The position numbers and the translations under genes were made by a program. Positions 1 to 8,362 of a stretch of DNA of 64,000 nucleotides are shown in pieces. How positions within the stretch are numbered: the stretch's first letter is position 1; each line of letters begins with the position of its first letter. Origin of the DNA: Calothrix sp. NIES-4105 (GTDB lineage Bacteria > Cyanobacteriota > Cyanobacteriia > Cyanobacteriales > Nostocaceae); NCBI RefSeq assembly GCF_002368415.1, contig NZ_AP018290.1, forward strand, positions 434,001-498,000, given 5' to 3'. A model generated the notes under the pieces. That model made no database searches, had not been told where the DNA came from, and saw nothing but the letters and a program-made list of their open reading frames with translations.

Positions 1-1
1 G

Positions 2-595
2 ATTGTTACTGTGGCGGCATTTAAAGGGGGAGTAGGAAAATCAACGACTGCACTCCACTTAGCTACGTATTTGCAAGCAAAAGCGGATACTTTGTTAATC
101 GATGGTGATTTAAATCGTTGTTCGTTAGATTGGTCAAATCGCAGTAGTTTGCCTTTTAGAGTAGCAGACGAAGAGCAGGGAGTAAAATTAGCTTCGCTTT
201 ATGAGCATATTGTTATTGATACACCTGCACGCCCGTCACCTAACGATTTAAAAACATTAGCGCGCGGCTGTGATATGCTCGTTATTCCAACTGCACCTGA
301 TGCAATGGCAATGGCTGCCACCTTACAAATGGTGGGCGCCCTCAATGCACTTAGAGCAAAGTATCGTGTTTTACTAACTCTAATTCCACCACATCCAAAC
401 AAAGCAGGAGAAGAAGCACGTGTAACTTTAGAAAATATCGGAATACCATTATTCAAAACAGGTATTAGGCGCCTCTCGGTATTTCAAGATGCCGCATTAG
501 AGGGAGTACCCGTAAACGCTGTCAAAGACTCAAAAGCAAAAATTGCGTGGAGAAGCTATGTAGAAGTAGGAAAAGAAATTTGCAATGCATTTTAA
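2..595 (+). CDS. ParA-family partition ATPase (5' end outside window)
   Basis: The reading frame is open to the first base of the window, so the N-terminus lies upstream; an internal GTG at 11 is probably not the start. The first visible residues form the deviant Walker A motif KGGVGKST of ParA/MinD ATPases. LLIDGDLN (Walker A' region) and VIDTPARP (Walker B) follow. Such ATPases move or position DNA or protein cargo, often plasmids. At about 197 visible residues it is a short, single-domain ParA with no N-terminal HTH. A small ribbon-helix-helix protein begins 24 bases downstream, the usual layout of type Ib partition pairs. The family call is strong; whether the cargo is chromosomal, plasmid or mobile-element DNA is not shown. 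Confidence 0.9.
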   Translation: MVTVAAFKGGVGKSTTALHLATYLQAKADTLLIDGDLNRCSLDWSNRSSLPFRVADEEQGVKLASLYEHIVIDTPARPSPNDLKTLARGCDMLVIPTAPDAMAMAATLQMVGALNALRAKYRVLLTLIPPHPNKAGEEARVTLENIGIPLFKTGIRRLSVFQDAALEGVPVNAVKDSKAKIAWRSYVEVGKEICNAF

Positions 596-619
596 CCTAT
601 GTAACCCATAAATTATTAT

Positions 620-886
620 ATGAGTGATAAAAAAAAAGGAAGTCGTTTTGATAATTTAATTGATGCCGCGCGTAGTCGTCAACAGCGTGATGAGTTACCG
701 TCTATCATAGATGATGATAAAAATAATGGCGTAAAAAGTAAGAGTACAGACCCCAACTATATTCGTACAACTGTATATTTACCTAAGCAGTTACATCGAA
801 GAATGAAAGCTGCAGCTTTATCTCAAGACCGACAAATGAGCGAAATTATAGCAGAATTAGTTGAACAATGGCTTTCAAAAAGTTGA
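620..886 (+). CDS. Ribbon-helix-helix protein, probable ParB-type partner of ParA
   Basis: An 88-residue protein. The first half is charged and probably disordered. The second half reads as a ribbon-helix-helix DNA-binding fold: beta strand IRTTVYLP, then two helices (LHRRMKAAALSQ and MSEIIAELVEQWL). This matches CopG/Arc-type proteins that bind operators or centromeres as dimers. Its position 24 bases after the ParA gene, on the same strand, supports a role as centromere-binding partner and autoregulator of a small ParA-RHH cassette. An antitoxin function is the main alternative, but no toxin gene follows. The exact role is inferred from neighbourhood. Confidence 0.75.
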   Translation: MSDKKKGSRFDNLIDAARSRQQRDELPSIIDDDKNNGVKSKSTDPNYIRTTVYLPKQLHRRMKAAALSQDRQMSEIIAELVEQWLSKS

Positions 887-887
887 A

Positions 888-996
888 AGTGCTGAGTGCT
901 GAGTGCTGAGTTGTTATTTATAAATTGTAAAAATTGTGATTCCTTACTCCTAAATTTACTTAGTACTCAGCACTCAGCACGACTCACTCAGCACTC
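888..996. repeat. AGTGCTG/CAGCACT repeat cluster, inverted
   Basis: The spacer begins with the heptamer AGTGCTG repeated three times and ends with the complementary CAGCACT repeated, about 45 bases apart, so the two parts can pair. It lies between the convergent RHH and lipoprotein genes and may act as a transcript end or be a mobile palindrome. A similar run of CTCAGCACT/CTCAACACT units occurs at 21489-21541. Confidence 0.6.
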
Positions 997-1695
997 CTAA
1001 AACACTACTTCTTCTCCCTTTTCTGTGAAGCGAACGTCTTTAATATTCCATTGACTGTTACTAGTTAAAGTTTTGCGAATGCTACCAAACAAAGCAGAGT
1101 TTTCACAACTTGAAAGCGAACTTATTAACCGTTTAGAGTTGGGTGATACTCGTAAATCAACTGTAGCTATACCATTTTTAACACTGACGCGGTATCCAGA
1201 TAAACTAAAGTCTCCGCTGTCATGTCCCTCTAATGCTCTACCAACGGCGCCTTCAACTGGTTCATTCGCAGGAACGCTGGCTTTTTGACCTACAAAATCT
1301 TGGCACTGAGAATCAATAGTATATACAGTCACATCTACAGTTTTACCTGCGGGTGTTTCTGTTGCTGAGGGAATGGCATTATAACTAAGTCTTGTTTTCT
1401 CTGTTGGTTCTTTGGTCTTCGTTTTTTCCCGTAGTTTAGCTACACTTGGCACAGGTGACGGAGATGTAGAAATATCTGGCGCCAAGCTATTGGGTGTTGG
1501 CGACGCAGTAGTTGTAGGCGTTTGTGTTGGAGTGGGAGTTTCTGCGATAATGTCAGGTGTTGGCGACGTTGCAACACTAGGTGTTGTTGTTACAGGCGCC
1601 TCACCAGTCTTGTCATTTGGGTTCGCACAGCTACTAAGACTAGCTGCTATCGCCGCAATAAATAAAGGAGCAATTAGCTTTTTTTGAACTTTCAT
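997..1695 (-). CDS. GerMN-domain lipoprotein
   Basis: A 232-residue predicted lipoprotein. Residues 1-23 are a lipoprotein signal with a basic start, a hydrophobic stretch and the lipobox LSSC (acylated Cys23). A long Thr/Pro/Ser-rich linker follows (about residues 30-105). The C-terminal 110 residues resemble the GerMN (sporulation/spore germination) domain, with the FVGQKASVP, VKNGIATVDL and FGSIRKTL stretches typical of cyanobacterial versions. In non-sporulating bacteria this domain is found in envelope lipoproteins of uncertain function. The gene converges with the RHH gene. The lipoprotein call is firm; the function is unknown. Confidence 0.8.
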   Translation of the reverse strand: MKVQKKLIAPLFIAAIAASLSSCANPNDKTGEAPVTTTPSVATSPTPDIIAETPTPTQTPTTTASPTPNSLAPDISTSPSPVPSVAKLREKTKTKEPTEKTRLSYNAIPSATETPAGKTVDVTVYTIDSQCQDFVGQKASVPANEPVEGAVGRALEGHDSGDFSLSGYRVSVKNGIATVDLRVSPNSKRLISSLSSCENSALFGSIRKTLTSNSQWNIKDVRFTEKGEEVVF

Positions 1696-2021
1696 AAAGG
1701 GGTACGTTCTCCTGCTGCCGTTGGAGTTAACATATTACTTCAGTGTGGAGGCTGAAGTTTCCGTATAATTTTGCCGTTAATAAGAAAAATTGGAAAGGGG
1801 TAAAAACCTAAAAACAATAAATTTCACTCGTAAACTTTCAGTCGGCGCCAATATTCTATCTAACTTTCCTTTTTTTAAGCCTTGCCCAAGCCTCTGTATA
1901 ATCTTTTACCCTTTCCTCTTGCTTTCCCGATCTTATCTACTAGTTGATACCTCTGGTTGTTTGCCTTATATCATTTAATCAAATAATATAAACCCCATAT
2001 TGAGTTTATTCCTTACACCCT
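1696..2021. other. Divergent intergenic region with small inverted repeat
   Basis: This separates the divergent lipoprotein and recombinase genes and should hold both promoters, though no strong -35/-10 pair could be chosen by eye. An inverted repeat (ACTTCAG, 8-base loop, CTGAAGT) lies at 1737-1758 on the lipoprotein side and could be an operator or a 5' leader hairpin. An open frame at 1790-1978 shows no coding character. Confidence 0.4.
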
Positions 2022-3473
2022 ATGTCTTCTAGTAGTACATACGAACCCCAAAACGCTGAGTGGGATAATGTACCGATAGATAAATACCCACCAGCCAAAT
2101 GGAAACAATGGAAAGCCGGGACAGCCTCAGATGAGGTGAAACTAGAACGTGAGTATTTACGCATGAAGCACTCGGTTCAAGTCGCTAACTCAGCATTATT
2201 ATTAGAAAAGATTAAGGTTAAGCTTAAATTAACAAGTGCTAAATCTATAGGGTTGCAGGGCACTTTCCCCTGTAAACCGGGAGATAGGAGTAAAAAGGGT
2301 TGTCCTAATAAACAGTATACTATTTCTCTTGGGTTTACGGCAAATGATATTGGTCTTAAGCTTGCTGTTGCGAAAGCGCGCGAGTTAGATTTATTGTTAG
2401 TTACAAAACAATTCAAATGGACTGGAGAGTTACTAGGCAAACAAGCGCAGAAAATACTTCCAGAAGAAAAACCACCAAAGTTAATTTCTGAATTAATAAA
2501 AGAATACGAACAAGCGTTTTGGAAAACTCATCAAAAAAATCGTCAGTCTTCACGTACCTGGGAAAGTCATTACCTCCGACACCTCAAGAAACTACCTCAA
2601 GATGAACCTTTAACTTTAGAAGCTATAGAAACAGCTTTAAAAAAGACGCAACCCAATAGTTCCTCACGCTTTTATTTATCCTGGCAATTAAAAAAGTTTT
2701 CTGAATTTTGCGGTATTGATGCAGCAAAAAATATTACCGCTTATGCTACTCCAAATCCAAATCCCACAATTAGAAATATCCCTACTGACGAAGAAATAAT
2801 TGCAGGTTTTGACTTAATAGGGGCGCCACTTTCTCAGTATGCAAGTTCATATAATATTACATATCCTGACCAATGGCAATGGGCATATGGAATGTTAGCA
2901 ACTTATGGACTAAGACCTCACGAACTATTTGCAGTAGACCTAGAAGCATTTACCAGTCCCAATAACTCCTTCCACCTAATTAAATTAAACCCCGCTTTAA
3001 CACAAGGAACCAAAACCGGAGAACGTAACTGTGGAGTACCACCCTTATACCCACACTGGGTAGAATTATTCGACTTAAAAAATATCAAGGCACCTGCCCT
3101 TGGAGGTACGCTAGAAAATCAAACAGCTAAACTCCACACCCGTTTTAGAACGGTCAAACTAAACTTTCGTCCCTACGACCTGCGTCACGCATATGCTATT
3201 CGCGGACACCGTTTAAGAGTTCCCATCAAAACAATGTCCGACTACATGGGACACACAGTCAACGAACACACAAAAACCTATCAACGTTGGATGAGCGAAG
3301 ATGCCAACTTAGAAATATACAAAGAAATAGTTATTCATCGCGCGGGAACAACTCAAGAAGCCATGAAAGAACGCATCAAAGAACTAGAATCTGAAAATTT
3401 ATCTCTAAAAGCCGAAAACACCACCTTAAAAGCAATCTTAATCAAACACCAATTAGAAGAATTCTTAACATAA
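2022..3473 (+). CDS. Tyrosine recombinase / site-specific integrase
   Basis: A 483-residue protein with a tyrosine-recombinase catalytic domain in its C-terminal half. The visible motifs are TYGLRPHE (Arg298 of box I), YDLRHAYAIR (box II, Arg388-His389, with Tyr where many family members have the first His), MGHT (His411) and YQRW (nucleophile candidate Tyr420). The N-terminal ~150 residues are basic and probably bind DNA arms; the C-terminal 40 residues form a heptad-like coiled coil. These enzymes cut and rejoin DNA at specific sites in phages, integrative elements and developmental excisions. No flanking attachment repeats were recognised, but the ParA-RHH pair lies nearby. An AT-rich tandem repeat follows the stop codon. 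Confidence 0.88.
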   Translation: MSSSSTYEPQNAEWDNVPIDKYPPAKWKQWKAGTASDEVKLEREYLRMKHSVQVANSALLLEKIKVKLKLTSAKSIGLQGTFPCKPGDRSKKGCPNKQYTISLGFTANDIGLKLAVAKARELDLLLVTKQFKWTGELLGKQAQKILPEEKPPKLISELIKEYEQAFWKTHQKNRQSSRTWESHYLRHLKKLPQDEPLTLEAIETALKKTQPNSSSRFYLSWQLKKFSEFCGIDAAKNITAYATPNPNPTIRNIPTDEEIIAGFDLIGAPLSQYASSYNITYPDQWQWAYGMLATYGLRPHELFAVDLEAFTSPNNSFHLIKLNPALTQGTKTGERNCGVPPLYPHWVELFDLKNIKAPALGGTLENQTAKLHTRFRTVKLNFRPYDLRHAYAIRGHRLRVPIKTMSDYMGHTVNEHTKTYQRWMSEDANLEIYKEIVIHRAGTTQEAMKERIKELESENLSLKAENTTLKAILIKHQLEEFLT

Positions 3474-3571
3474 AAATCTTCGGAAATATATATATAAATC
3501 TTATGAAATATATATAAAAATCTTGTGGAATATATATAAAAATCTTGTGGAATATATATAAAAATCTTGTT
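3472..3571. repeat. AT-rich tandem repeat, about 24 bp unit
   Basis: About four tandem copies of a roughly 24-base unit with core AAAATCTTGTGGAATATATA follow the recombinase stop directly. The middle copies are almost identical and the first ones have diverged. It could be a recombination or replication-linked repeat; no gene is encoded. Confidence 0.8.
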
Positions 3572-3573
3572 GA

Positions 3574-3591
3574 ACGGCTGTCCTCAGCCGT
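3574..3591. terminator. Hairpin between convergent genes
   Basis: A perfect seven-base stem (ACGGCTG / CAGCCGT) with a TCCT loop lies between the convergent recombinase and secreted-protein genes. It lacks a clear T-run, so it may be a weak bidirectional terminator or part of a dispersed palindrome. Confidence 0.45.
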
Positions 3592-3604
3592 CCAAACATT
3601 AACA

Positions 3605-4213
3605 TTACCTACGGACTAATTCCATTTTTTGAATAACTTGTTCTTGCCGAGTTTTACCACAAGGTTCGGCACTTTGGCAATCGTTAACATTTGCTAATCC
3701 ATAAGTCAAGCGGACTTTCTTATTCAAGTAAGCTTTTACTTGCCCACAAATACCAAAGTCGGCGCCGAGTTCATGTTGCTTACCTTTGTCATCAACAATG
3801 GAAACATAACAAAGCAAATCACCGTTTGTAATTTTCTTAACTGTACCTATTGTTGGTAAGGTAGCAGTTCTAGAACCAATTACTTCCATTTTAGAAATAA
3901 GACTTATTCTTTTCGTTTTATTACAAGGTACTCTACCCTGACATTCCGGACTGTTTATATTTGCTACTTGGTAGCTTAAACGAACCTTTTTATTTAGATA
4001 AGCTTGTTCTTTGCCGCAAATACTAAAGTCAGCAGCAAGATTATGTGTTTTACCTTTGTCATCTACAAGGGTAACATAACACGCATTGTCACCATTTACT
4101 AGTTTTTTAACTGTACCAACTGTTGGTTGTGTCGGTTTGTTATTAACTGGCGCCGCTGTTGTAAAGTTCATTGAAGTTGTAACTGTTAAAGCACAAACAA
4201 TAGGGGTTATCAA
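3605..4213 (-). CDS. Secreted protein with two tandem ~80-residue repeats
   Basis: About 202 residues, with a hydrophobic N-terminus resembling a signal peptide followed by two copies of the same module. Each begins TVGTVKK or TIGTVKK, continues with a CYVxxVDDKGK strand and an ADFxICG turn, then AYLNKKVRLxY and a C-terminal CxKT stretch. Each copy keeps four cysteines at matching positions, which suggests disulfides in a periplasmic or extracellular protein. The family is not recognised. The apparent start is TTG; the frame is open upstream with basic residues (KIRK) that would complete a signal peptide, so the real start may be a rare codon slightly upstream. Confidence 0.65.
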   Translation of the reverse strand: MITPIVCALTVTTSMNFTTAAPVNNKPTQPTVGTVKKLVNGDNACYVTLVDDKGKTHNLAADFSICGKEQAYLNKKVRLSYQVANINSPECQGRVPCNKTKRISLISKMEVIGSRTATLPTIGTVKKITNGDLLCYVSIVDDKGKQHELGADFGICGQVKAYLNKKVRLTYGLANVNDCQSAEPCGKTRQEQVIQKMELVRR

Positions 4214-4431
4214 AGGAAGGAATTTTCTTATTTTTGTATGTTGTTTATTAGCAATAAAAACTTTACACTAAAAGAGTTGATTTAAAATTAAACTTTTTAT
4301 TAAGATGTGTTTTTAATCACATCGAGTTAAATTGAGAACACACCTAAAAATTCTGTAACATCTATGTAACACTATTTAATCCATTTATTGTTACGATGCT
4401 ACTGATGACTTCTTGCAAGAGTGCCTATTAC

Positions 4432-4830
4432 TTAATTTGATTTTCCATCACTGCCTAGATATTCCCGATAACCGCATATCTTATCGTTACGCACATCAAA
4501 GGAAATGGCGATACGGTTTCTGTAAGGTTGTCCTAACATGCTTGCTTCATCACAAAATTCAAAAACCACTGTTGTTTCACTGCTGGTAACTCTTTCAAGA
4601 GAAGTTAATTTGAGAGTTTGACCAAATAGTTCTGTAACGTATTGAAAAAATTCCCTTGCTCTTTCTTTTCCAATATTTAAACCATGATACGTACCAATAG
4701 GAAACCAAAAAGTAAAGTCATCTGTAAGTAGATTTAAAAGTGGCTCCCAGTTACTCGTTGCAAAACCATGCATTAAATTGTCAAAGGCTTGTTGAGCTAC
4801 TTTTAATGTATTATCTGAAATTTGTGTCAT
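4432..4830 (-). CDS. SnoaL-like / NTF2-fold protein
   Basis: A 132-residue single-domain protein resembling the SnoaL-like, ketosteroid-isomerase-related fold: an N-terminal helix (VAQQAFDNLMHGFATSNWEPLLNLLTDDFTFWFPIG), a small insertion, and strands ending in VVFEFCDEA and RIAISFDVRNDKICGYREYL. Members are small enzymes or ligand-binding proteins with a conical cavity. No signal peptide or partner gene is evident. The fold assignment is fairly safe; the substrate is unknown. Confidence 0.75.
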   Translation of the reverse strand: MTQISDNTLKVAQQAFDNLMHGFATSNWEPLLNLLTDDFTFWFPIGTYHGLNIGKERAREFFQYVTELFGQTLKLTSLERVTSSETTVVFEFCDEASMLGQPYRNRIAISFDVRNDKICGYREYLGSDGKSN

Positions 4831-5165
4831 AATAACTTTATTTATAGATTTTCACTTATTTTAAGAATATTTCAAAATCAAGACAGCCCTACACCATCAT
4901 TAACATAAATATGTGTCTTTATTTCTATTGCTTGTAAAACTTAAAGGTCAACAACAGCTTTTTTGAGTCAAAGATAAAATTTTTGGTAAAACAAATGTTT
5001 TATATAGTTTTTGTGTATAAGGTGCCAGATATGTATTTGACATCTTGCCTTTATTTTCAACGGCACTTCGATGCTTCGGAATGCAGGTGAAGTGTAGCAG
5101 AATCTTTAGCTTTTGTACGGCAACGCAAGACTTTAGACAGCAGACAAATTATATGTTGTTTAAAA
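4831..5165. other. Intergenic region, no feature recognised
   Basis: Between the SnoaL-like gene and the end of the DUF928 gene. It is AT-rich. No coding frame, hairpin or repeat stood out. Confidence 0.4.
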
Positions 5166-5888
5166 TTAAAAAAATAAATTTACTTCAGGTGATTTGAGTA
5201 AATCTTCCCAATCTTGTCTTAGCTGTAAATCTTGCGGTTGATTACGAATTTGGGTAATTAAAGCTGTCAGCATATCAAACCATAACCCGTTTTCACCGTA
5301 TATTATTATTCGGTCACGCTCGGTTGTTGCTGTGTTTAATCTTTGTTGCATCTGGTCATCTACAGCAACTCGTTCTATATATCCATAAACTAAGGCACTT
5401 GCTTGTGTTGATGAGTTGCAAGTAAACGACAAAACCCACTGATACTTTTTACCTACTTCTAATGATAAATTCAGAGGTAGGTTTATGCTCGTAATGTCTG
5501 ATGTGTTTATTGCTATGTTTGTTGTATAGACGACATTTTCTTCGTCGTCGAGCAATTGAAATTTTCCAAGCGCGCTTTTATCTGCTTTTGATGGTATATA
5601 AAACCAAAAAGTTGGACGCATCGCAGCAGTTAACCCAATGTTTGTAGGGGGAACTAAAGCTACTAAACGTCCGTCTAACGCTGAACATTCACTTCTTGAA
5701 CCTGCATCCGTCCGCTGTCCTGGGGCGCCTTTGGGTGGTAATTTATATTTTAATGAAGGTGCCCTTCGTAAATTCCGAAGTATTGAATTGAATCTTGGAG
5801 GAGTAGATTGTGCTGTTACGTATGGTGTATTAATTAGCACTAGTAAGGAAGCGAAAAGAAGCTGAATGCACCAATTTTTTTGAGTCAT
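5166..5888 (-). CDS. DUF928 domain secreted protein
   Basis: 240 residues from the ATG at 5888, chosen because it starts a clean signal peptide (MTQKNWCIQLLFASLLVLI.., cleavage after VTA) and lies 17 bases after the upstream gene's stop. The next in-frame ATG, at 6089, would lie deep inside that gene. The mature protein carries the DUF928 hallmarks: GAPGQRTDAGSR, LVALVPPTNIGLT, then RPTFWFYIP. DUF928 proteins are cyanobacterial, exported and uncharacterised. It is the last gene of the sigma/DUF1822/CHAT-CHASE2/DUF928 operon, so it may be the periplasmic partner of the CHASE2 sensor; that link is inferred. Confidence 0.88.
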   Translation of the reverse strand: MTQKNWCIQLLFASLLVLINTPYVTAQSTPPRFNSILRNLRRAPSLKYKLPPKGAPGQRTDAGSRSECSALDGRLVALVPPTNIGLTAAMRPTFWFYIPSKADKSALGKFQLLDDEENVVYTTNIAINTSDITSINLPLNLSLEVGKKYQWVLSFTCNSSTQASALVYGYIERVAVDDQMQQRLNTATTERDRIIIYGENGLWFDMLTALITQIRNQPQDLQLRQDWEDLLKSPEVNLFF

Positions 5889-5905
5889 AGCTAGGTTGCT
5901 CAGTT

Positions 5906-8362
5906 TTAAAGTCTTTGATAAGCAGAAACTACAACTGCTGCGAAGGCAATTGCTAAAACTGCGGGGATAAATGGTATCCAAACACTTTGCATTACAAATA
6001 AGCTGTAACAGACAAACCAAATAACGCAGATGACTCCGACAATCAAAAATACTATATGTGCTGGTTTTTTGTAATACAGAGCGATACAACTACCAATTAC
6101 TGACCAACTCCATATCCAAATTGTTTCCAGCCAAGTATACCAAATTCTGACGAATGGTCGCTTCTCCTTAACACTACTTACTATTTGACTTATCATTTGT
6201 GCTTGAATTGACACGCCTTGCACTGTTTGGTCTAGTTGCTTACTCAAGCTATACGGTGTATAAAATTGGTCTTTGAATGTTGGCGTATTAGTACCAATAA
6301 TGACTATTTTATCTTTAACTAAATTTGGGTCAAACTTGCCTTGCAAAACTTCCTTCAATGTTACTTTATTCGCAATTTGACGCGAACGGTAATTGAGCAT
6401 GATTTGATATCCTTTGTCTTCTATTCCTTGGTATCCTCCCCAGTGACTGGTTATTATTGGTACGATTATATTATCGCCATTATTACTATTACTACCGAGT
6501 AATACTTGATTATCTTTCACGAACGGCGCCACATGATAACCGTTTTTGTGTAAAAAATGCAACGCTATCTGAAAAGCAAACGAAGTCTCTGTAGGGCAAG
6601 GAGAATCTAAGTTAGGAGTCATTTGGAATATGTTTCGACGCAGTACACCATCACTGTTGTCGATTACAACGTCGCTAAATCCTAAACGTTCGTCTGGTAT
6701 AAATATAGGTCCGGCAACACCCGGATGGCCAATTTCTGGTTCGTTATGTTTACATATCGCAAAGAAATCTTGATTGTTTGCTAATTGAGCAAGTTTCTCT
6801 TGTGCAGCTTGAATGGGATAATCATGATAAATATCCAAACCAATTACACTCGGCTTCAGAGGTTCTAAGCGATTTAAAACTTCGGCTAGCGCTGCATCTG
6901 ATAAAGAACCTTGTCGCGCGTAGCCTAATTGATTTTGATATTGCAAATCTTCTTCTGTTACCTCTAATATTAGTAAGCGTGAATCTATACCTGAGTCTGG
7001 TCGTAGTTGAACCATCTCGTCATACGCTTTCAACTCCCAAGCCTGAAATATACCTTGATGGCGCCCACCACATATTATCGCTGTAATTAAAATACTTATT
7101 AATAACGCGGCATACACTCGCTTTCTTCGACCCCGGTTTCGACGTACTCTACCAGGGTATTTAGTTTTTAAAGCTGGTATTGAAGTAGATAGATTTTTAT
7201 CTCTAGAATAGTTCCTATGCATTTGCTCCCACGTTAATGGAGCATGTGCAGGGTTTTGACATATTACAGGCAACCAACTGGCGCCAGGAAAATCATTTTC
7301 TAAACCTTGTAATTGTTCACGCGCGTATCGTACCGCTAAATAAAACGATTGTCCAGTTGCAAACTCCGTTAAAAAACGTTTGAGAAATTCTTGCGCTACT
7401 GTATCCGGTACCGGTTCACGCATGACAATAGTTTGAGGAATATGTAAGTCATCTAGCTGTTTTGCTAGTCCCAACCCGTCACACGAGTTGAATATCGCTA
7501 GCTTCAAACCGCGTTCAATAGCTATTCTTAAAGAATTTTTTAATTGTGGTATTGTAATTTCAGTCGAATTTATATAAAGATAACCTGTATTACCATCTAA
7601 TGCAGTTAAACTATGCCCAGCAAAAAATAAAATATCCCATCCTAGCTTATCCCAAAGATACTCATCAAGCTGTTGACGAGTTGGTTGCTCAAGAAATACT
7701 ACTTCTGGATTATTTGGTAAATTTGATAAAAATCTTCTATCAGCATCAATATTAATTCCGTCACTGTCTCCTAAAATTGCTAGTATCCGTATTCTATCTG
7801 CTGACGAGTTAACTTTTATTTCGGGTTGAAACTCGATAGGACTTAAAGCTATTTCTGCTTTTTGGTAGTCATTAAAAAAGTGCCAAATATGCCAAGGCAG
7901 TTTTCGCAGGTAATAATCTTCTGTTTGAATAATAAAGCGTATTTCATCAGTTTTAGATAAATATGTTCGCAATTGCGATTCTATCGAACGAAATTGCTGA
8001 CAATCTAACCAATTGTCAATATTTTTTTGCAATTCTTTACATACTGCATCAAAATCAGCATCCGAAATATGGGTAACATCCGACTCATCAACTTCAAGAC
8101 CATCATCCGAATCATCCTCATCTTGTAGCTGACTCGGAGTAACGCGCATAACACGTAAACCAATATTAATCGAGCGGGCTTCATAAAGTAAATCGTAAAG
8201 CAGTTGCCAGCGCCGATACAAATTAGTAATATTTGGTGCAGGTGGTAAGCTGCCTTGAAATTGCTTCCATCCTGATTCATCTTCTTGCAACTGAACCGTT
8301 ACGAAGGGAAAACCAGCTTCTAGTGTTCCTTTTCCTAGGTTCAAAACAATTAGCTTACTCAT
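5906..8362 (-). CDS. CHAT-CHASE2 membrane sensor/protease-like protein
   Basis: 818 residues from the ATG at 8362, which overlaps the DUF1822 stop by eight bases (translational coupling); an in-frame ATG eight codons earlier is less likely. The N-terminal ~390 residues contain a CHAT (caspase-like) domain with the dyad visible as FFAGHS (His250) and FNSCDG (Cys294). A basic stretch and a transmembrane segment (about 425-445) lead to a CHASE2 extracytoplasmic sensor domain (WELKAYDEMVQLRP, then SVIGLDIYHDYP, then KIVIIGTNTPTFKDQFYTPY). Several C-terminal hydrophobic helices end the protein. It could be a membrane protease-like protein driven by an external signal. CHASE2 is usually fused to kinases or cyclases; no such output is present, so CHAT is the likely output. 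Confidence 0.88.
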   Translation of the reverse strand: MSKLIVLNLGKGTLEAGFPFVTVQLQEDESGWKQFQGSLPPAPNITNLYRRWQLLYDLLYEARSINIGLRVMRVTPSQLQDEDDSDDGLEVDESDVTHISDADFDAVCKELQKNIDNWLDCQQFRSIESQLRTYLSKTDEIRFIIQTEDYYLRKLPWHIWHFFNDYQKAEIALSPIEFQPEIKVNSSADRIRILAILGDSDGINIDADRRFLSNLPNNPEVVFLEQPTRQQLDEYLWDKLGWDILFFAGHSLTALDGNTGYLYINSTEITIPQLKNSLRIAIERGLKLAIFNSCDGLGLAKQLDDLHIPQTIVMREPVPDTVAQEFLKRFLTEFATGQSFYLAVRYAREQLQGLENDFPGASWLPVICQNPAHAPLTWEQMHRNYSRDKNLSTSIPALKTKYPGRVRRNRGRRKRVYAALLISILITAIICGGRHQGIFQAWELKAYDEMVQLRPDSGIDSRLLILEVTEEDLQYQNQLGYARQGSLSDAALAEVLNRLEPLKPSVIGLDIYHDYPIQAAQEKLAQLANNQDFFAICKHNEPEIGHPGVAGPIFIPDERLGFSDVVIDNSDGVLRRNIFQMTPNLDSPCPTETSFAFQIALHFLHKNGYHVAPFVKDNQVLLGSNSNNGDNIIVPIITSHWGGYQGIEDKGYQIMLNYRSRQIANKVTLKEVLQGKFDPNLVKDKIVIIGTNTPTFKDQFYTPYSLSKQLDQTVQGVSIQAQMISQIVSSVKEKRPFVRIWYTWLETIWIWSWSVIGSCIALYYKKPAHIVFLIVGVICVIWFVCYSLFVMQSVWIPFIPAVLAIAFAAVVVSAYQRL

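Noticed and set aside
199-456. Open frame on the minus strand inside the ParA gene
   Set aside because: Shadow of the ParA coding sequence with no coding character.
1790-1978. 62-residue open frame in the divergent spacer
   Set aside because: No coding character; TTG start within AT-rich upstream DNA.
5889-6089. Longer DUF928 start within the CHAT-CHASE2 gene
   Set aside because: The extension would lie in another frame inside the upstream gene, while the ATG at 5888 gives a clean signal peptide.
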